From Spirochaetales bacterium (lineage in GTDB: Bacteria > Spirochaetota > Spirochaetia > JABMQR01), in NCBI GenBank assembly GCA_018399255.1, contig JAGYPA010000002.1:1-64000 (forward strand): DNA of 64,000 bases, in the 5' to 3' direction. Below the pieces are notes generated by a model. That model worked only from the letters and a program-made list of their open reading frames with translations, was not told where the DNA came from and made no database searches. Shown piece after piece: positions 44,993 to 54,561 of the stretch. Each line of letters opens with the position of its first letter. Within the stretch, counting starts at the first letter, position 1. A program made the translations under genes and the position numbers.

Positions 44993-46006
44993 TCAACCTG
45001 AGCAGTGTACTTTGTACCAGGTATTCTGAAAACGACAGTAATTTCCGTCGCACTTTCCCGATGCCAATAATCTTATTCTGCGCAGTTCCGGCCCCCAAGT
45101 GACTATTTGATTCAGTTCAGGTACACGACCCGGGTCCCAACCCCAATCACTGCACACCTTATGCATTGAAGATAGTACGGGAGCCCCTTCTTCGGCAAGT
45201 CTTTTCGTACCGCCCGATAACGGAGATTTCAGCCCGACACGATGAATGTAAACATCCCGCCCCTGTTCGAGGGCATAGTCTGCAGTAATAAGCGATCCTG
45301 ATCGTTCTGGGGCTTCAATAATACACACAGCTCTGCTCAAGCCGCTGATGATTCGGTTTCGAGAAGGAAAGTGCCACCGTAACGGGGGTTCCATAGGCGG
45401 AAACTCACTGATAACACCGCCGCCGTTGGCCACTATGCGTCGTGCCAGCCCGCTGGATGCCGCTGGATAAATCCGACCGATACCGCTTCCAAGAATACTC
45501 CAGGTACCCCCGAACGCTTCGGCTGCGGCAGCACCGGTCTGGGCTGCGAAATCTATTCCAGCCGCAAGGCCGGATATTACCGGTATTCCCAGCCGGGCAG
45601 CTTCAAAACCCATTCTGAATGCCGCCTGCTCGGAATTATGCAATGCCTTACGGGTCCCGACGATGCCAATGGCAGGAACCGATACCGAGGGCAGGGTACC
45701 GGAATAATAGAGAACATAGGGCGGGTCGAAAATCTCTCTCAACATAGCCGGATAGACCAGGTTATCGAGACATACCGCTGATGCATGATGACCTTCGATC
45801 CATCGAATAATATCCTCAGCTTCTTTGAGAATTTGAGGAGGATCATAATGCTTGATCCTGATTGGTCGACGCAGAAGTATCTGCAGCTCATATTGACTGA
45901 TCTTTCTGAGCGCATAGGCATCGGGCAGTTCTGAAGCTAGCACTGAACGTTCAGAACTTTTCAGATTCGGAATTCTACTTACAGTTAACTGAATTAATGA
46001 AATCAT
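44993..46006 (-). CDS. dprA: DNA-processing protein DprA/Smf
   Basis: The 337-residue protein has the DprA Rossmann core: GIVGTRKALHNSEQAA (about residue 114), ISGLAAGIDFAAQTGA (about 144), LGSGIGRIYPAA (about 171) and FPSRNRIISGLSRA (about 214), then EAPERSGSLITADYALEQGRD split by short turns. DprA loads RecA on incoming single-stranded DNA. AAGGAGAAAATC precedes the ATG. In Bacillus and Treponema dprA is near topA and xerC; here topA is absent between dprA and xerC. Confidence 0.93.
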   Translation of the reverse strand: MISLIQLTVSRIPNLKSSERSVLASELPDAYALRKISQYELQILLRRPIRIKHYDPPQILKEAEDIIRWIEGHHASAVCLDNLVYPAMLREIFDPPYVLYYSGTLPSVSVPAIGIVGTRKALHNSEQAAFRMGFEAARLGIPVISGLAAGIDFAAQTGAAAAEAFGGTWSILGSGIGRIYPAASSGLARRIVANGGGVISEFPPMEPPLRWHFPSRNRIISGLSRAVCIIEAPERSGSLITADYALEQGRDVYIHRVGLKSPLSGGTKRLAEEGAPVLSSMHKVCSDWGWDPGRVPELNQIVTWGPELRRIRLLASGKCDGNYCRFQNTWYKVHCSG

Positions 46007-46098
46007 GATTTTCTCCTTGCAAAAAAATAAGCCTCATATATAAAGACTCAGAAAAAAGGAGAAAAAATTCAATTCTTCAGAAATTTCTTGAAAACTAT

Positions 46099-47022
46099 TC
46101 AGTTTTTTTTTAATTTTTCGCTGTTGGCACCGGGATGAAATACGTTAAATTGGTTTTGCAGGTGACTTCGATCGATATGGGTGTATATCTGTGTAGTACT
46201 GATGGAAGAGTGTCCCAGCAGCTCCTGGACAATCCGTAAATCCGCTCCTCCGGAAAGAAGGTGTGTGGCATACGAATGTCGCAGAGTATGAACTTTTGCT
46301 GATAACCCTGCATCTCCGGCATATTTTTTAAATCTGACCCAAAGGCTCTTCCTGTTAAGCGGTTTTCCCAGTAAAGACAGAAATACCACATCGTTTACGT
46401 TTTCCTTTTTAGTGAGCAGCGGCCTGGATTCCTTGAGATATACCTTCAATTCTGCTGCAGCTCGCCTGCCCAGAGGCAGCAGCCGCTCCTTATCACGCTT
46501 ACCAATAACCCGGATGAGCTCCTCCTCCATAAAAATGTCACCCATGCGCAGGCCTACTGCCTCTGAAGCACGGAGCCCGGCAGAATAAATCAGTTCAATT
46601 AAAGCCTTGTCACGAATACCGAGAACGTTTCCTGATGGAATCACATTCAGTATACGTTCAACTTCATCCAGCTCCAGAACATCAGGAATATTTCTGCCTG
46701 ACTTTGGAGACTCAAGCTTATCTGCCGGATTGTCGTTTCTAATCCTCTCTTCGATGAGAAACAGGCAATAAGAATGGATAATTGAGAGAAGTTTGGCAGT
46801 TGTCCGCCGGGCTGTCTTCCCACGTGTGCGTTCTGAAACATACTGTATCAGGGTAACCGAATCAAAGGATTCCGAAGAAACAGTCCTGTTATCAAGATAA
46901 TTGACGAATCTACGGGTCTCTTGAGTATACATACGTATCGTTGAAGGAGAAAGACGCCGCTCAAGGGTCAGGTAATCTTCATAGGCTTCCAGCAGACTGC
47001 TGCTCATCGTAACCGACGGCAT
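46099..47022 (-). CDS. Second Xer-type tyrosine recombinase (XerD-like)
   Basis: The 307-residue protein is a complete tyrosine recombinase: Arg in YSAGLRASEAVG (about residue 154), Lys in VIGKRDKERLLPLG, HTLRHSYATHLL (about 247) and GHSSISTTQIYTH with the nucleophile Tyr (about 280). It follows ftsZ with a 3-nt gap, and dprA follows after 92 nt. Two different Xer proteins 1.1 kb apart suggest the XerC/XerD pair for dif, both placed inside the division cluster. Which partner is XerD is inferred from position. Confidence 0.9.
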   Translation of the reverse strand: MPSVTMSSSLLEAYEDYLTLERRLSPSTIRMYTQETRRFVNYLDNRTVSSESFDSVTLIQYVSERTRGKTARRTTAKLLSIIHSYCLFLIEERIRNDNPADKLESPKSGRNIPDVLELDEVERILNVIPSGNVLGIRDKALIELIYSAGLRASEAVGLRMGDIFMEEELIRVIGKRDKERLLPLGRRAAAELKVYLKESRPLLTKKENVNDVVFLSLLGKPLNRKSLWVRFKKYAGDAGLSAKVHTLRHSYATHLLSGGADLRIVQELLGHSSISTTQIYTHIDRSHLQNQFNVFHPGANSEKLKKN

Positions 47023-47025
47023 GCG

Positions 47026-48258
47026 CTAGGTATCCGATCCGCTGTCCTGTTTATAGCGCAATACCGCAGGATACGAATAATCTTCCGGCAGATCTTCATT
47101 ATTGCCCAATTTCCTCTGCAGATCCTCCCAGCGATCTATGGATATTACTTCATCCCGCTGGTGCCCGGGTACTGCCGATTGGGGCGCAACCGCTTCTCGC
47201 AGACGCGGCGACGGGGTTACTCCCAACTCCTTTTTTCTGCTCTTTTCAGTTGCTGCTGTCTCCGACAGGTCTTTCTGACGGTTAAAACCTGTGGCAACAA
47301 CGGTTACTTTGAGACGGTCGCCAAGTTCGGGATTATAGGCCTGTCCGGCTATTATCAGGGCATCATCGTCAGCATTCTGGGTAATGATTTCGACCACATC
47401 CTGGTACTCTTTCAAGGTAAGGTCATCCCCCCCCGCTAAATTCACCAGAATTCCCTTGGCTCCTTCTATCCGTGCATTTTCGAGCAGCGGATTATTTATT
47501 GCCGAATTTGCGGCATCCACAGCACGGTTCTCCCCTTCACCAATTCCAATCCCCATCAAAGCGTCCCCGCGCCCCTTCATTACGGTTCGAACATCGGCAA
47601 AGTCAATATTTATTTCACCCGGCTCTGTTATAAGCTCACTGATACCCTGCACCCCCTGCCGAAGCACATCATCTGCAATCTGAAATGCCTGTTTAATCGG
47701 CGTGTTGTTTTCTACAATTTTGAGGAGATACTGATTAGGAATTATTATGAGCGTATCAACACTCTTTCTGAGTTTTTCAATGCCTTCAGAGGCCAGCAGC
47801 AATTTTTTCTTACCCTCAAAAGTAAACGGAGTTGTTACAACTGCAACTGTCAGGGCATTTATCTCCTTGGCAATTTCTGCAATGATCGGAGCAGCACCAG
47901 TTCCGGTTCCTCCTCCCATACCTGCGGTTATGAAAACCATATCGGTTCCTTCAAGCAGCTCTTTTATCTCCTCGGCGGATTCTTTGGCAGCCTGTTCTCC
48001 TATCTCGGGAATCCCCCCCGCTCCAAGCCCGTTGGTGAGCTTTGAACCTATCGGCATCCTGGTGTGGGCATTTGAGCGCTGCAATGCCTGCATATCGGTA
48101 TTAAGAACTACATAATGAACCTTTTTCAGCCCTGCTGCTATCATGCGATTGACAGCATTTCCGCCGCCGCCGCCAATACCGATCACCTTAATGTCAGTCG
48201 GGGTAGACCGATCGTTCTCTTCCGCATCTCCAATACCTTCAAATATCTCAATATTCAT
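47026..48258 (-). CDS. ftsZ: Cell division GTPase FtsZ
   Basis: The 410-residue tubulin homologue polymerises at midcell to form the Z-ring. The N-terminal [14 protein letters not shown] (about residue 27) is followed by the GTP signature [16 protein letters not shown] (about 116). A T7 loop ([11 protein letters not shown], about 218) and a variable linker (about 330-385) lead to a C-terminal peptide around [11 protein letters not shown] that would bind FtsA. GGAGGAATC precedes the ATG. A run of eight G at 47427-47434 codes for glycine in LAGGDD. It is followed closely by the XerD-like gene. Confidence 0.97.
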   Translation of the reverse strand: MNIEIFEGIGDAEENDRSTPTDIKVIGIGGGGGNAVNRMIAAGLKKVHYVVLNTDMQALQRSNAHTRMPIGSKLTNGLGAGGIPEIGEQAAKESAEEIKELLEGTDMVFITAGMGGGTGTGAAPIIAEIAKEINALTVAVVTTPFTFEGKKKLLLASEGIEKLRKSVDTLIIIPNQYLLKIVENNTPIKQAFQIADDVLRQGVQGISELITEPGEINIDFADVRTVMKGRGDALMGIGIGEGENRAVDAANSAINNPLLENARIEGAKGILVNLAGGDDLTLKEYQDVVEIITQNADDDALIIAGQAYNPELGDRLKVTVVATGFNRQKDLSETAATEKSRKKELGVTPSPRLREAVAPQSAVPGHQRDEVISIDRWEDLQRKLGNNEDLPEDYSYPAVLRYKQDSGSDT

Positions 48259-48383
48259 GATTCCTCCGATAGGTTTTCATGGAAACCTCATTTTTCCCCT
48301 TAAGGTATTCCAACTTTTTGTTCTCCGCAGCCAGAGCCCGCTTCAGCAGCTTCTGTATGATCCGCTCTTGAAGACTTTCTTCA
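48248..48383 (-). other. Open +1 frame after ftsA, in the ftsA-ftsZ gap
   Basis: The 122-nt gap is unusually coding-like in the frame reached from ftsA by skipping one T in the T6 run at its stop. That frame adds 44 residues, opening EESLQERIIQKLLKRALAAE, then basic and helical, and ends at a TGA inside ftsZ (48250-48248). There is no start codon with RBS inside it. It could be a frameshift-extended FtsA tail, a remnant or chance. Confidence 0.35.
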
Positions 48384-49634
48384 AAAAAGCACATCAAATA
48401 TATCTTTCATCCGTTTTATCAGCGGATTCTTCTTTTCTGATGCCGAGGCTCCCCGGCCGCGGGCAGTTTTCTGCTGTCCGAAATCGCCTTTTCGCTTCGC
48501 TTCATGAAGAACCAGACCAATTGCTGTAGCATACTGAGGATCGATATAACGGCTTTCCATTCCCTCTACGGGCTTGGGCAGACCCAGCCGCGCAGGAAGC
48601 CCGAAAATTTCCGCAGCCAGCTCAACGGTTCCCGGCAGCATTGCCCCTCCGCCAGTGATTACTATACCCCCCCCATATGAGCTGGATCCCGTTGTTCGGT
48701 TTTTTGACAGAATTCCCTTCAAGATTGAGAAAATTTCAGCCATCCGGGGTTCTACTATGCGGCAGATCTCCCGCTTAGGCATTTTTATTGAAGGCCAGCC
48801 GCCAATCTGAGGTATTATTATATCCTCATGCTTGCCGATAAGTGGGCCATAGCAGCAGCCATGTTCACATTTCAGCTCTTCGGCAAGGCCTTTCGGTTTG
48901 TTCAGAATATATGCTAAATCAGCAGTGACCTGTTCCCCTCCCATATTGATGCCTCCGGCATAATAGGGGGAACCACCGATAAACCCGATCATATTAGTCA
49001 TTCCACCGCCAATATTGATAAGGAGCGAACCCATCTCTTTTTCTTCCTGGGAAAGGACTGCTTCCGAATCTGCCAGTTGGTGAAGAATAAGACGCTGAAC
49101 CTGAAATCCAGCTCGTTCAATGCATTTTCTGATATTCCGGGAAACCGAAAGGGCACCAGTTACAATCATTACCCGCGTCTCAAGTCTGTGACCAAGCATG
49201 TCTACAGGATCCTTGATTCCGCCTCTTCCGTCTACTCGAAAATCCTGCACAAGAGTATGCAGGATTTCACGATCCAATGGGAGATCAAAAGCCCGTGCCA
49301 CTTCCATTGAGCGATAGATATCTTCTTTGCGAATTTCCTGGTTCTGTCCGCTTATGCCGACAACTCCCTGGGAATTGTGGCCGGATATATGCTGTCCACC
49401 AATACCGGCCACCAAATGCTGCAGCTCACGTCCTGTCCGCAGTTCCACTTCTTCTATTACCGAAGCTACAACCTTCAAGGCTGTCTCAATGTTTTCAACT
49501 GAACCTGCCCGGATGCCTTCTGAAGGTCTTTCGCTGACACTCTCGATACGAACTTCGCCTTCACGTCCGACACTTCCGGCTACGGCACAAATTTTTGAGT
49601 TTCCAATGTCGAGACCTACAATGTGATTTTCCAC
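48381..49634 (-). CDS. ftsA: Cell division protein FtsA
   Basis: The 417-residue actin-like protein tethers FtsZ to the membrane. VGLDIGNSKICAVAG (residues 6-20) is the phosphate-1 loop, LLINIGGGMTNMIGF (about 202) phosphate-2 and GGIVITGGGAMLPG (about 317) the adenosine site. The SHS2/1C domain lies about residues 85-165. The C-terminal NPLIKRMKDIFDVLF is the expected amphipathic membrane helix. Translation starts at GTG 49634 with GAGGG upstream. A run of eight G (48667-48674) codes for glycines in the adenosine site. Confidence 0.95.
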   Translation of the reverse strand: MENHIVGLDIGNSKICAVAGSVGREGEVRIESVSERPSEGIRAGSVENIETALKVVASVIEEVELRTGRELQHLVAGIGGQHISGHNSQGVVGISGQNQEIRKEDIYRSMEVARAFDLPLDREILHTLVQDFRVDGRGGIKDPVDMLGHRLETRVMIVTGALSVSRNIRKCIERAGFQVQRLILHQLADSEAVLSQEEKEMGSLLINIGGGMTNMIGFIGGSPYYAGGINMGGEQVTADLAYILNKPKGLAEELKCEHGCCYGPLIGKHEDIIIPQIGGWPSIKMPKREICRIVEPRMAEIFSILKGILSKNRTTGSSSYGGGIVITGGGAMLPGTVELAAEIFGLPARLGLPKPVEGMESRYIDPQYATAIGLVLHEAKRKGDFGQQKTARGRGASASEKKNPLIKRMKDIFDVLF

Positions 49635-49681
49635 GCTGCCCTCATCTCCCCGTCAACTAATCAAATTCCCCGGATACATAC

Positions 49682-50518
49682 TTACAGCCTGCAGACCGCC
49701 GAATTTCCATAAATTGACACTACGCCGAATTCATGCCCACCTTCCCAGCTGTCGGCAATACCGGCAACCGCCTGCAGATAGGCCAGCAGCGGGGCAAATT
49801 CCAAATCATGGCTGAACTGAAACTCAATTTGCGCCTCTGCAATAGTAACAAATAGCGAAGCTGTTTCTTGATTACTATTATTATCGTATTTTACCCTTGT
49901 TATCAAGCTGAAGGTTTCTGAATCTTCTGCCTGAAGCCGACTCAGGAGTCCGGCAGTTTGCAGCAAGCCTTCAGATGCCTGCCATTCCGTATCTGTAAAG
50001 GCACGCTGATCTATCAACGTTATAATCGGCACTCGCGTGATAAAATATTCCATATAGTTATCAGATGCAGTAAAGGGCCGTCCATTCCGGTCGACAGGCA
50101 AGCGAAGAATGATCCCTGAACTGGTTTCGCTCCATGTTTCAAGAATAAAGTATGCCTGTCTGGGATACAGCGACACTGACAGTTTCCCGTTCCAGGTCCG
50201 GATTACTTCCGCCGCCAGAATCTCATCCAGAGCACTGAAGGCAGTCTCCAAAGCTCCCGGGCTGGCCTCACTGAATGATATCCCCTTCAGGCGTTCCCCC
50301 AGCTGGTATATTTCTTCTGGAAAGGGTATCTGAGCCCCGCTGACACTGATAACAACTTCTTTAATTTCCATATTCGGCTTAATAATAAATTGAAACACCA
50401 GATAAACAATCAAGGAAAGTACAGCAGTTCCTATAATAATGTTAACAAGCAAGTAAAGCGGCCGTTTTTTTATTTCCTGCTGCTTATGTTTTTTCCGCAA
50501 AAAAAACAGGTTACTCAT
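49682..50518 (-). CDS. ftsQ: Cell division protein FtsQ/DivIB
   Basis: The 278-residue bitopic protein has a short basic cytoplasmic tail (FFLRKKHKQQEIKKR), one membrane segment (about residues 25-45) and a periplasmic region starting with a POTRA-like stretch (KEVVISVSGAQIPFPEEIYQ). Sequence conservation of FtsQ is low, so the call rests on topology and position between ftsW and ftsA. ATG 50518 has AGGAGGTG upstream and overlaps the ftsW stop by 8 nt. It scaffolds the FtsQLB complex. Confidence 0.85.
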   Translation of the reverse strand: MSNLFFLRKKHKQQEIKKRPLYLLVNIIIGTAVLSLIVYLVFQFIIKPNMEIKEVVISVSGAQIPFPEEIYQLGERLKGISFSEASPGALETAFSALDEILAAEVIRTWNGKLSVSLYPRQAYFILETWSETSSGIILRLPVDRNGRPFTASDNYMEYFITRVPIITLIDQRAFTDTEWQASEGLLQTAGLLSRLQAEDSETFSLITRVKYDNNSNQETASLFVTIAEAQIEFQFSHDLEFAPLLAYLQAVAGIADSWEGGHEFGVVSIYGNSAVCRL

Positions 50519-51704
50519 AGAGCACCTCCTGAAAGTCCCTATCGGAATCCAGAGGTTGGTAAGCAATAGAATTTCGATACTTACCTGAAGCTGCAAGAAC
50601 TTTGCTCAGCAGTCCTCCCATCCCCAGATTAACTATAAGACTTGTCAGCCCTTGAGAGAAAAACGGCAGCGGAATACCTGTCGGCGGAAAAACCCCGATA
50701 ACTACTCCAATATTCATATATGCTTGAAATACTATTAAGCTGGTTACCCCTATTCCCAGAAAATATAGAAACAAATCATGCTCTCTTAAACGGGCAGCTC
50801 CAAAAAATCCAACGGCAGCAATCATCCCGAAAAGCAGCAGGACAAAAAGTCCCCCGAGGAATCCTGTTTCTTCCACAAAAGATGCAAAAACAAAATCAGA
50901 CTGGACTTCGGGCAGCAGACCGTACTTGTAATCACCGTTTCCCCACCCTTTTCCCATAAGTCCGCCTGAGCTGACTGCCATCAGTGACGCATTAACCTGA
51001 TAGTTTATACCGGAAGGGTCAAAATCCTTAAAAAGAAAACCAATGAGACGACGAACCCGGTAAGGCTCTGTGAAAAGCAGCAGTATTCCGGGAATACCGA
51101 CAAGAGCAGCCAGGTAGGCAAGGTAGGATATTTTTGTTCCGGATGCTGCAAATAGCGAAAAACTTACAAACAGAAAAATAACTGTAGTAGAAAAATCGCG
51201 CTGCATGAAAATCATGAGGGCAAAGACTCCCACAACAGCAGCCGGATAGACGGTATATGAGAATTGCCTGAGCTGGTCCCGATGCTTATCAAAGTAATTG
51301 GCAAGAAACAGAATAGTAGAAACCTTAACCAGTTCTGACGGCTGGAATCCAATCGAACCAATAGTAATCCACCTTCTAGCCCCCAGCTGCGTTTCTCCCA
51401 GACTGGTAAACAACGTGAGCAGCATCAGGATTATGCTGCCAACCAGCAGAAGAGGAATTAACAGCCGGATCACCCGAATCGGGAGAAAGTAGATTACTGC
51501 TGCAGCGGCTATACCGGCCAGGGAAAAAAGAAACTGTCGACGGAAAAAATAGTTACTCTGCAGCCCCAGACGCATAGCCTTATCATAAGATGCAGAGTAG
51601 AGAGAAGACAAACCGGTTGCAAGCAGCAGCAGAAGAACGGTTATCAGCACAAAAAGCAGCATATATGTGGATAATTTATTTTCTGCCGGCTGATTTTCCA
51701 ACAT
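50511..51704 (-). CDS. ftsW: Septal peptidoglycan polymerase FtsW (SEDS)
   Basis: The 397-residue SEDS-family protein has about ten membrane segments. Conserved features are GARRWITIGSIGFQPSELVK (about residue 108), QRDFSTTVIF (about 167) with the catalytic-region Asp, GWGNGDYKYGLLPEVQSDF (about 254) and GVFPPTGIPLPFFSQG (about 338). It polymerises lipid II glycan strands with a class B PBP, probably the one at 39047. AAAAGGA precedes the ATG. RodA is the alternative but the division context favours FtsW. Confidence 0.93.
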   Translation of the reverse strand: MLENQPAENKLSTYMLLFVLITVLLLLLATGLSSLYSASYDKAMRLGLQSNYFFRRQFLFSLAGIAAAAVIYFLPIRVIRLLIPLLLVGSIILMLLTLFTSLGETQLGARRWITIGSIGFQPSELVKVSTILFLANYFDKHRDQLRQFSYTVYPAAVVGVFALMIFMQRDFSTTVIFLFVSFSLFAASGTKISYLAYLAALVGIPGILLLFTEPYRVRRLIGFLFKDFDPSGINYQVNASLMAVSSGGLMGKGWGNGDYKYGLLPEVQSDFVFASFVEETGFLGGLFVLLLFGMIAAVGFFGAARLREHDLFLYFLGIGVTSLIVFQAYMNIGVVIGVFPPTGIPLPFFSQGLTSLIVNLGMGGLLSKVLAASGKYRNSIAYQPLDSDRDFQEVLYE

Positions 51705-51787
51705 TCAAGCAATCCTTTTCTATTAAAGTTTTAATAATTCCTGTCCAAAAGCTATTCATCCCTGAATACCCCGATCCATTGATTCTG

Positions 51788-52834
51788 CTACAGCAGGAAA
51801 AATGCATATATAATAAAGGCACAGCAAGTACTTACAGCTCCCGCTGCCCAGAATCCGACAACAATTTTTTTTTCTGCCATGCCCTTCATTTCAAAATGAT
51901 GATGAAGAGGCGCCATCCTGAAAATCCGTTTCCCGAAAAGTTTAAATGATGCAACCTGAAGAACTACCGACAGCGACTCTGCAAGAAAGACCGCACCGGC
52001 TGCCAGAACCAGCAGCTCTGCATGAAGCAATATCGCCGATACAGCCAGGATGCCGCCTAAGCTCTGACTGCCGACATCGCCCATAAATAATTTAGCTGGT
52101 TTCATATTCAACTGCAGAAAACCTCCCAGACCTCCCGCCAAACCCAGAAGAAGCACCAGGAATTCTGATCGGAAAGATTTTTCGGAAGCCCCAGCTGTGC
52201 CCATTCCCAGCTGCAGCAGTACGATCAGAAAAGCAACCAAAAGGATTACCAAACCTCCGGCAAGTCCATCAAGGCCATCTGATAAATTAACAGAATTAAC
52301 AAAGAAGATTATGAATATTCCCGCAAGGGGGTAATACCATCCTCCCAGTTCAACAGCGATACCAGCCCTCCATGGCAAATACAGCAGCGTCGGATCTGAA
52401 ACCGCAGTACTTTTTATGCTTATTAGCACGGCTGCAGCGGCTATGGCCTGCAAGATTATTTTTTCCGCTGCGGACAACCCCCCGGAGTTCTTCCGGAGCT
52501 GTTTCAGCCTGTCATCAATTAAGCCAACCAGTCCAAACAGGACCAGCCCCAGCAGCAGGGGAAGTATCCGTGCCTGCAGCCAATCAACCATAAAAAGCGT
52601 TACAATTAAGAGCCCTGCTATAAAAATCAGCCCTCCCATTGTCGGAGTACCTTGTTTGACGTTATGGGTCTTAGGACCTTCCTCGCGAATATATTGTCCC
52701 AGATCCCGCCTCAAAGAAAAGTGAATAAACGGGTTGGCAATGAGTCGGGTTATTATCCAGGCTCCAGCAAATGCAGCCAATCCGCGCTGTATGACGAATT
52801 GGCTCATTTCTGCCCGCAATAATAGTACCACCAT
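51788..52834 (-). CDS. mraY: Phospho-N-acetylmuramoyl-pentapeptide-transferase MraY
   Basis: The 348-residue integral membrane enzyme makes lipid I from UDP-MurNAc-pentapeptide and undecaprenyl phosphate. GTPTMGGLIF (about residue 60), GLIDDRLKQLRKNSGG (about 98), NSVNLSDGLDGLAGG (about 176) and APLHHHFEMKG (about 309) are the family motifs with catalytic Asp/His residues. About ten membrane helices are visible. ATG 52834 was chosen for its GGGAGGG SD; an upstream frame overlaps murF without family similarity. Confidence 0.95.
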   Translation of the reverse strand: MVVLLLRAEMSQFVIQRGLAAFAGAWIITRLIANPFIHFSLRRDLGQYIREEGPKTHNVKQGTPTMGGLIFIAGLLIVTLFMVDWLQARILPLLLGLVLFGLVGLIDDRLKQLRKNSGGLSAAEKIILQAIAAAAVLISIKSTAVSDPTLLYLPWRAGIAVELGGWYYPLAGIFIIFFVNSVNLSDGLDGLAGGLVILLVAFLIVLLQLGMGTAGASEKSFRSEFLVLLLGLAGGLGGFLQLNMKPAKLFMGDVGSQSLGGILAVSAILLHAELLVLAAGAVFLAESLSVVLQVASFKLFGKRIFRMAPLHHHFEMKGMAEKKIVVGFWAAGAVSTCCAFIIYAFFLL

Positions 52835-52856
52835 CTTTACCCTCCCATAGCACCTC

Positions 52857-54245
52857 TCAGGAAACCAGGCCCAGCGGCACAAGCAGCCGTTCCATCTGCA
52901 TTGCCCGGGAGCCTTTTAACAGCAGTAAATCTCCGTCATGCACAAATGACGAAACAGCATGCTCAAGTTCATCATACGACTCGGTAAAAAGCAGCTGCTG
53001 AACAGAATTTGAGTTCTTCAGAACTTTATAGGCCGATTCCATCTCCTTACCATAAAGAAATGCCGCAGAGGGAGACAGGTTTTTCACTTTAACCCCCAGA
53101 CGCGCATGCGCAGCCTGTGTTATTTCACCTAAATCCTTCATCGAGCCAAGGACAACCGCTTTACGCCCTTTCCATTCGAGGTTTCTCATATAATCAAGAA
53201 TTTTTCCTGATGAGTCTGTATTTGCATTGTAGCTGTCTTCAATTACCGTAACCTTTCCAGGCATTACCCGGCTCCGGCCGGGAAGAGGATTGAGAGATTC
53301 CAGACCATGAGCTATATGCGATGGTTCGGCACCGATATCCCGAGTCAGCGCGATCGCCCCTAAAGCATTGAGCAGATTGTGGAGACCGACATGCTTGAGG
53401 TGGAATTTTCGATTTTCGTATGTAATTCGCCATCCCTGCAGACCAAGTGATTCCGCCCCCTGAAAACCTCTGGTACCCTCTCGACCGAATTCACGAAAGT
53501 CCAGACTTCGAAGATCTTGCAGGAACTCCTTCCAAACGTTGTTTTCGTTAATATATCCATGGCGCACCTCTGTATGAAATATTTTGCTTTTTTCGCGTGC
53601 GATTGCCTCCATACTTCCGAAGTTAGCCATATGCGCCGTCCCGACATTGGTCATCATGCTGTATTCAGGAGAATAGACTTCCAGCATTCTATCCATTTCA
53701 CCAGCAGCGCTGATTCCCATTTCAAACACACCAAATTGGTGATGCGATTCAATATGAAACAGAGATAAAGGCAGTCCTATTTCCGAGTTGTAGTTTCCCG
53801 GAGTTTTTACGGTACTGCCCAGTTCAGAAAGAATGGCACTGATCATCTCTTTTGTGGTTGTTTTTCCGCTGCTGCCGGTTATAGCAATGCGCGTCAGAGA
53901 ATTGTTGTTTGCAACCCATGCCGATGCGAGCTGCTGCAAAGCTTTCAGGGTGTTGCCTACAACAACAACAGCAGCTTTTTGCAGTGCCAGCTGTGTTCCA
54001 GAGTCCCTGGGAATATGCTGCAATTCAACCAGCAATACACTGGCACCCGCATTTACCGCTGATTTGAGGTGTTTATGCCCGTCTGTTCTCTCACCATGAA
54101 GCGCTGCAAAGAGGGACCCATCTTTAACGGCTCTCGAATCAACGACAACATCAGAAACCCATTTACTCGAGAGGGAACTTCCATAGAGCAGCCTGCCGCC
54201 GGTAATGGCTGCTATTTCCGATGCAGTAAAAATTTTTCTGTTCAT
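52857..54245 (-). CDS. murF: UDP-MurNAc-tripeptide--D-Ala-D-Ala ligase MurF
   Basis: The 462-residue Mur ligase adds D-Ala-D-Ala to complete the pentapeptide precursor. The N-terminal UDP-binding domain includes VVDSRAVKDGSLFAAL (about residue 38). The ATP loop is ITGSSGKTTTKEMI (about 121), TNVGTAHMANFGS (about 201) binds metal, and EDSYNANTDS (about 336) lies in the C-terminal domain. ATG 54245 comes 1 nt after the ftsL stop with AAGGAGC upstream; a GAGAGGG-preceded ATG at 54275 is a less likely alternative. It is the only Mur ligase in this cluster. Confidence 0.94.
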   Translation of the reverse strand: MNRKIFTASEIAAITGGRLLYGSSLSSKWVSDVVVDSRAVKDGSLFAALHGERTDGHKHLKSAVNAGASVLLVELQHIPRDSGTQLALQKAAVVVVGNTLKALQQLASAWVANNNSLTRIAITGSSGKTTTKEMISAILSELGSTVKTPGNYNSEIGLPLSLFHIESHHQFGVFEMGISAAGEMDRMLEVYSPEYSMMTNVGTAHMANFGSMEAIAREKSKIFHTEVRHGYINENNVWKEFLQDLRSLDFREFGREGTRGFQGAESLGLQGWRITYENRKFHLKHVGLHNLLNALGAIALTRDIGAEPSHIAHGLESLNPLPGRSRVMPGKVTVIEDSYNANTDSSGKILDYMRNLEWKGRKAVVLGSMKDLGEITQAAHARLGVKVKNLSPSAAFLYGKEMESAYKVLKNSNSVQQLLFTESYDELEHAVSSFVHDGDLLLLKGSRAMQMERLLVPLGLVS

Positions 54246-54246
54246 A

Positions 54247-54561
54247 TCAGCTGCCGCTCCTTTTTCCTGCCTCATCCCTCTCAGGTACTTGTATTATTGC
54301 TAAATTTTCTTCAGAGGCTTTTTTCATGCTGAGCACATATTCAGCAATTCTCGCTATCCTGTCCGGGGTTGCGAGTTCGGCTTTTTCTGCAGTCAGTATC
54401 CGATTGTCTTCATACAGCTGCTGTATTTCAATTTCCAAGCTTTCAATTTCCAGCTGTAAATGTCGGTTCACGGCAGCCTGATGAATAGGAAAGAGACTCA
54501 AGGCAGGCAGAACTCCTGCCAGAACCAGCACAAAAACTCTCCTTAATGGCCTATTATTCAT
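54247..54561 (-). CDS. ftsL: FtsL-like cell division protein
   Basis: The 104-residue bitopic protein has a basic N-terminus, one membrane segment (about residues 8-27) and a leucine-zipper-like coiled coil (LQLEIESLEIEIQQLYEDN, about 36-54), ending in the DRIARIAEYVL helix typical of FtsL/DivIC. Primary sequence is poorly conserved in this family, so the call depends on topology and position directly after rsmH, which it overlaps by 8 nt. It would pair with FtsB and FtsQ to activate FtsWI. Confidence 0.82.
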   Translation of the reverse strand: MNNRPLRRVFVLVLAGVLPALSLFPIHQAAVNRHLQLEIESLEIEIQQLYEDNRILTAEKAELATPDRIARIAEYVLSMKKASEENLAIIQVPERDEAGKRSGS

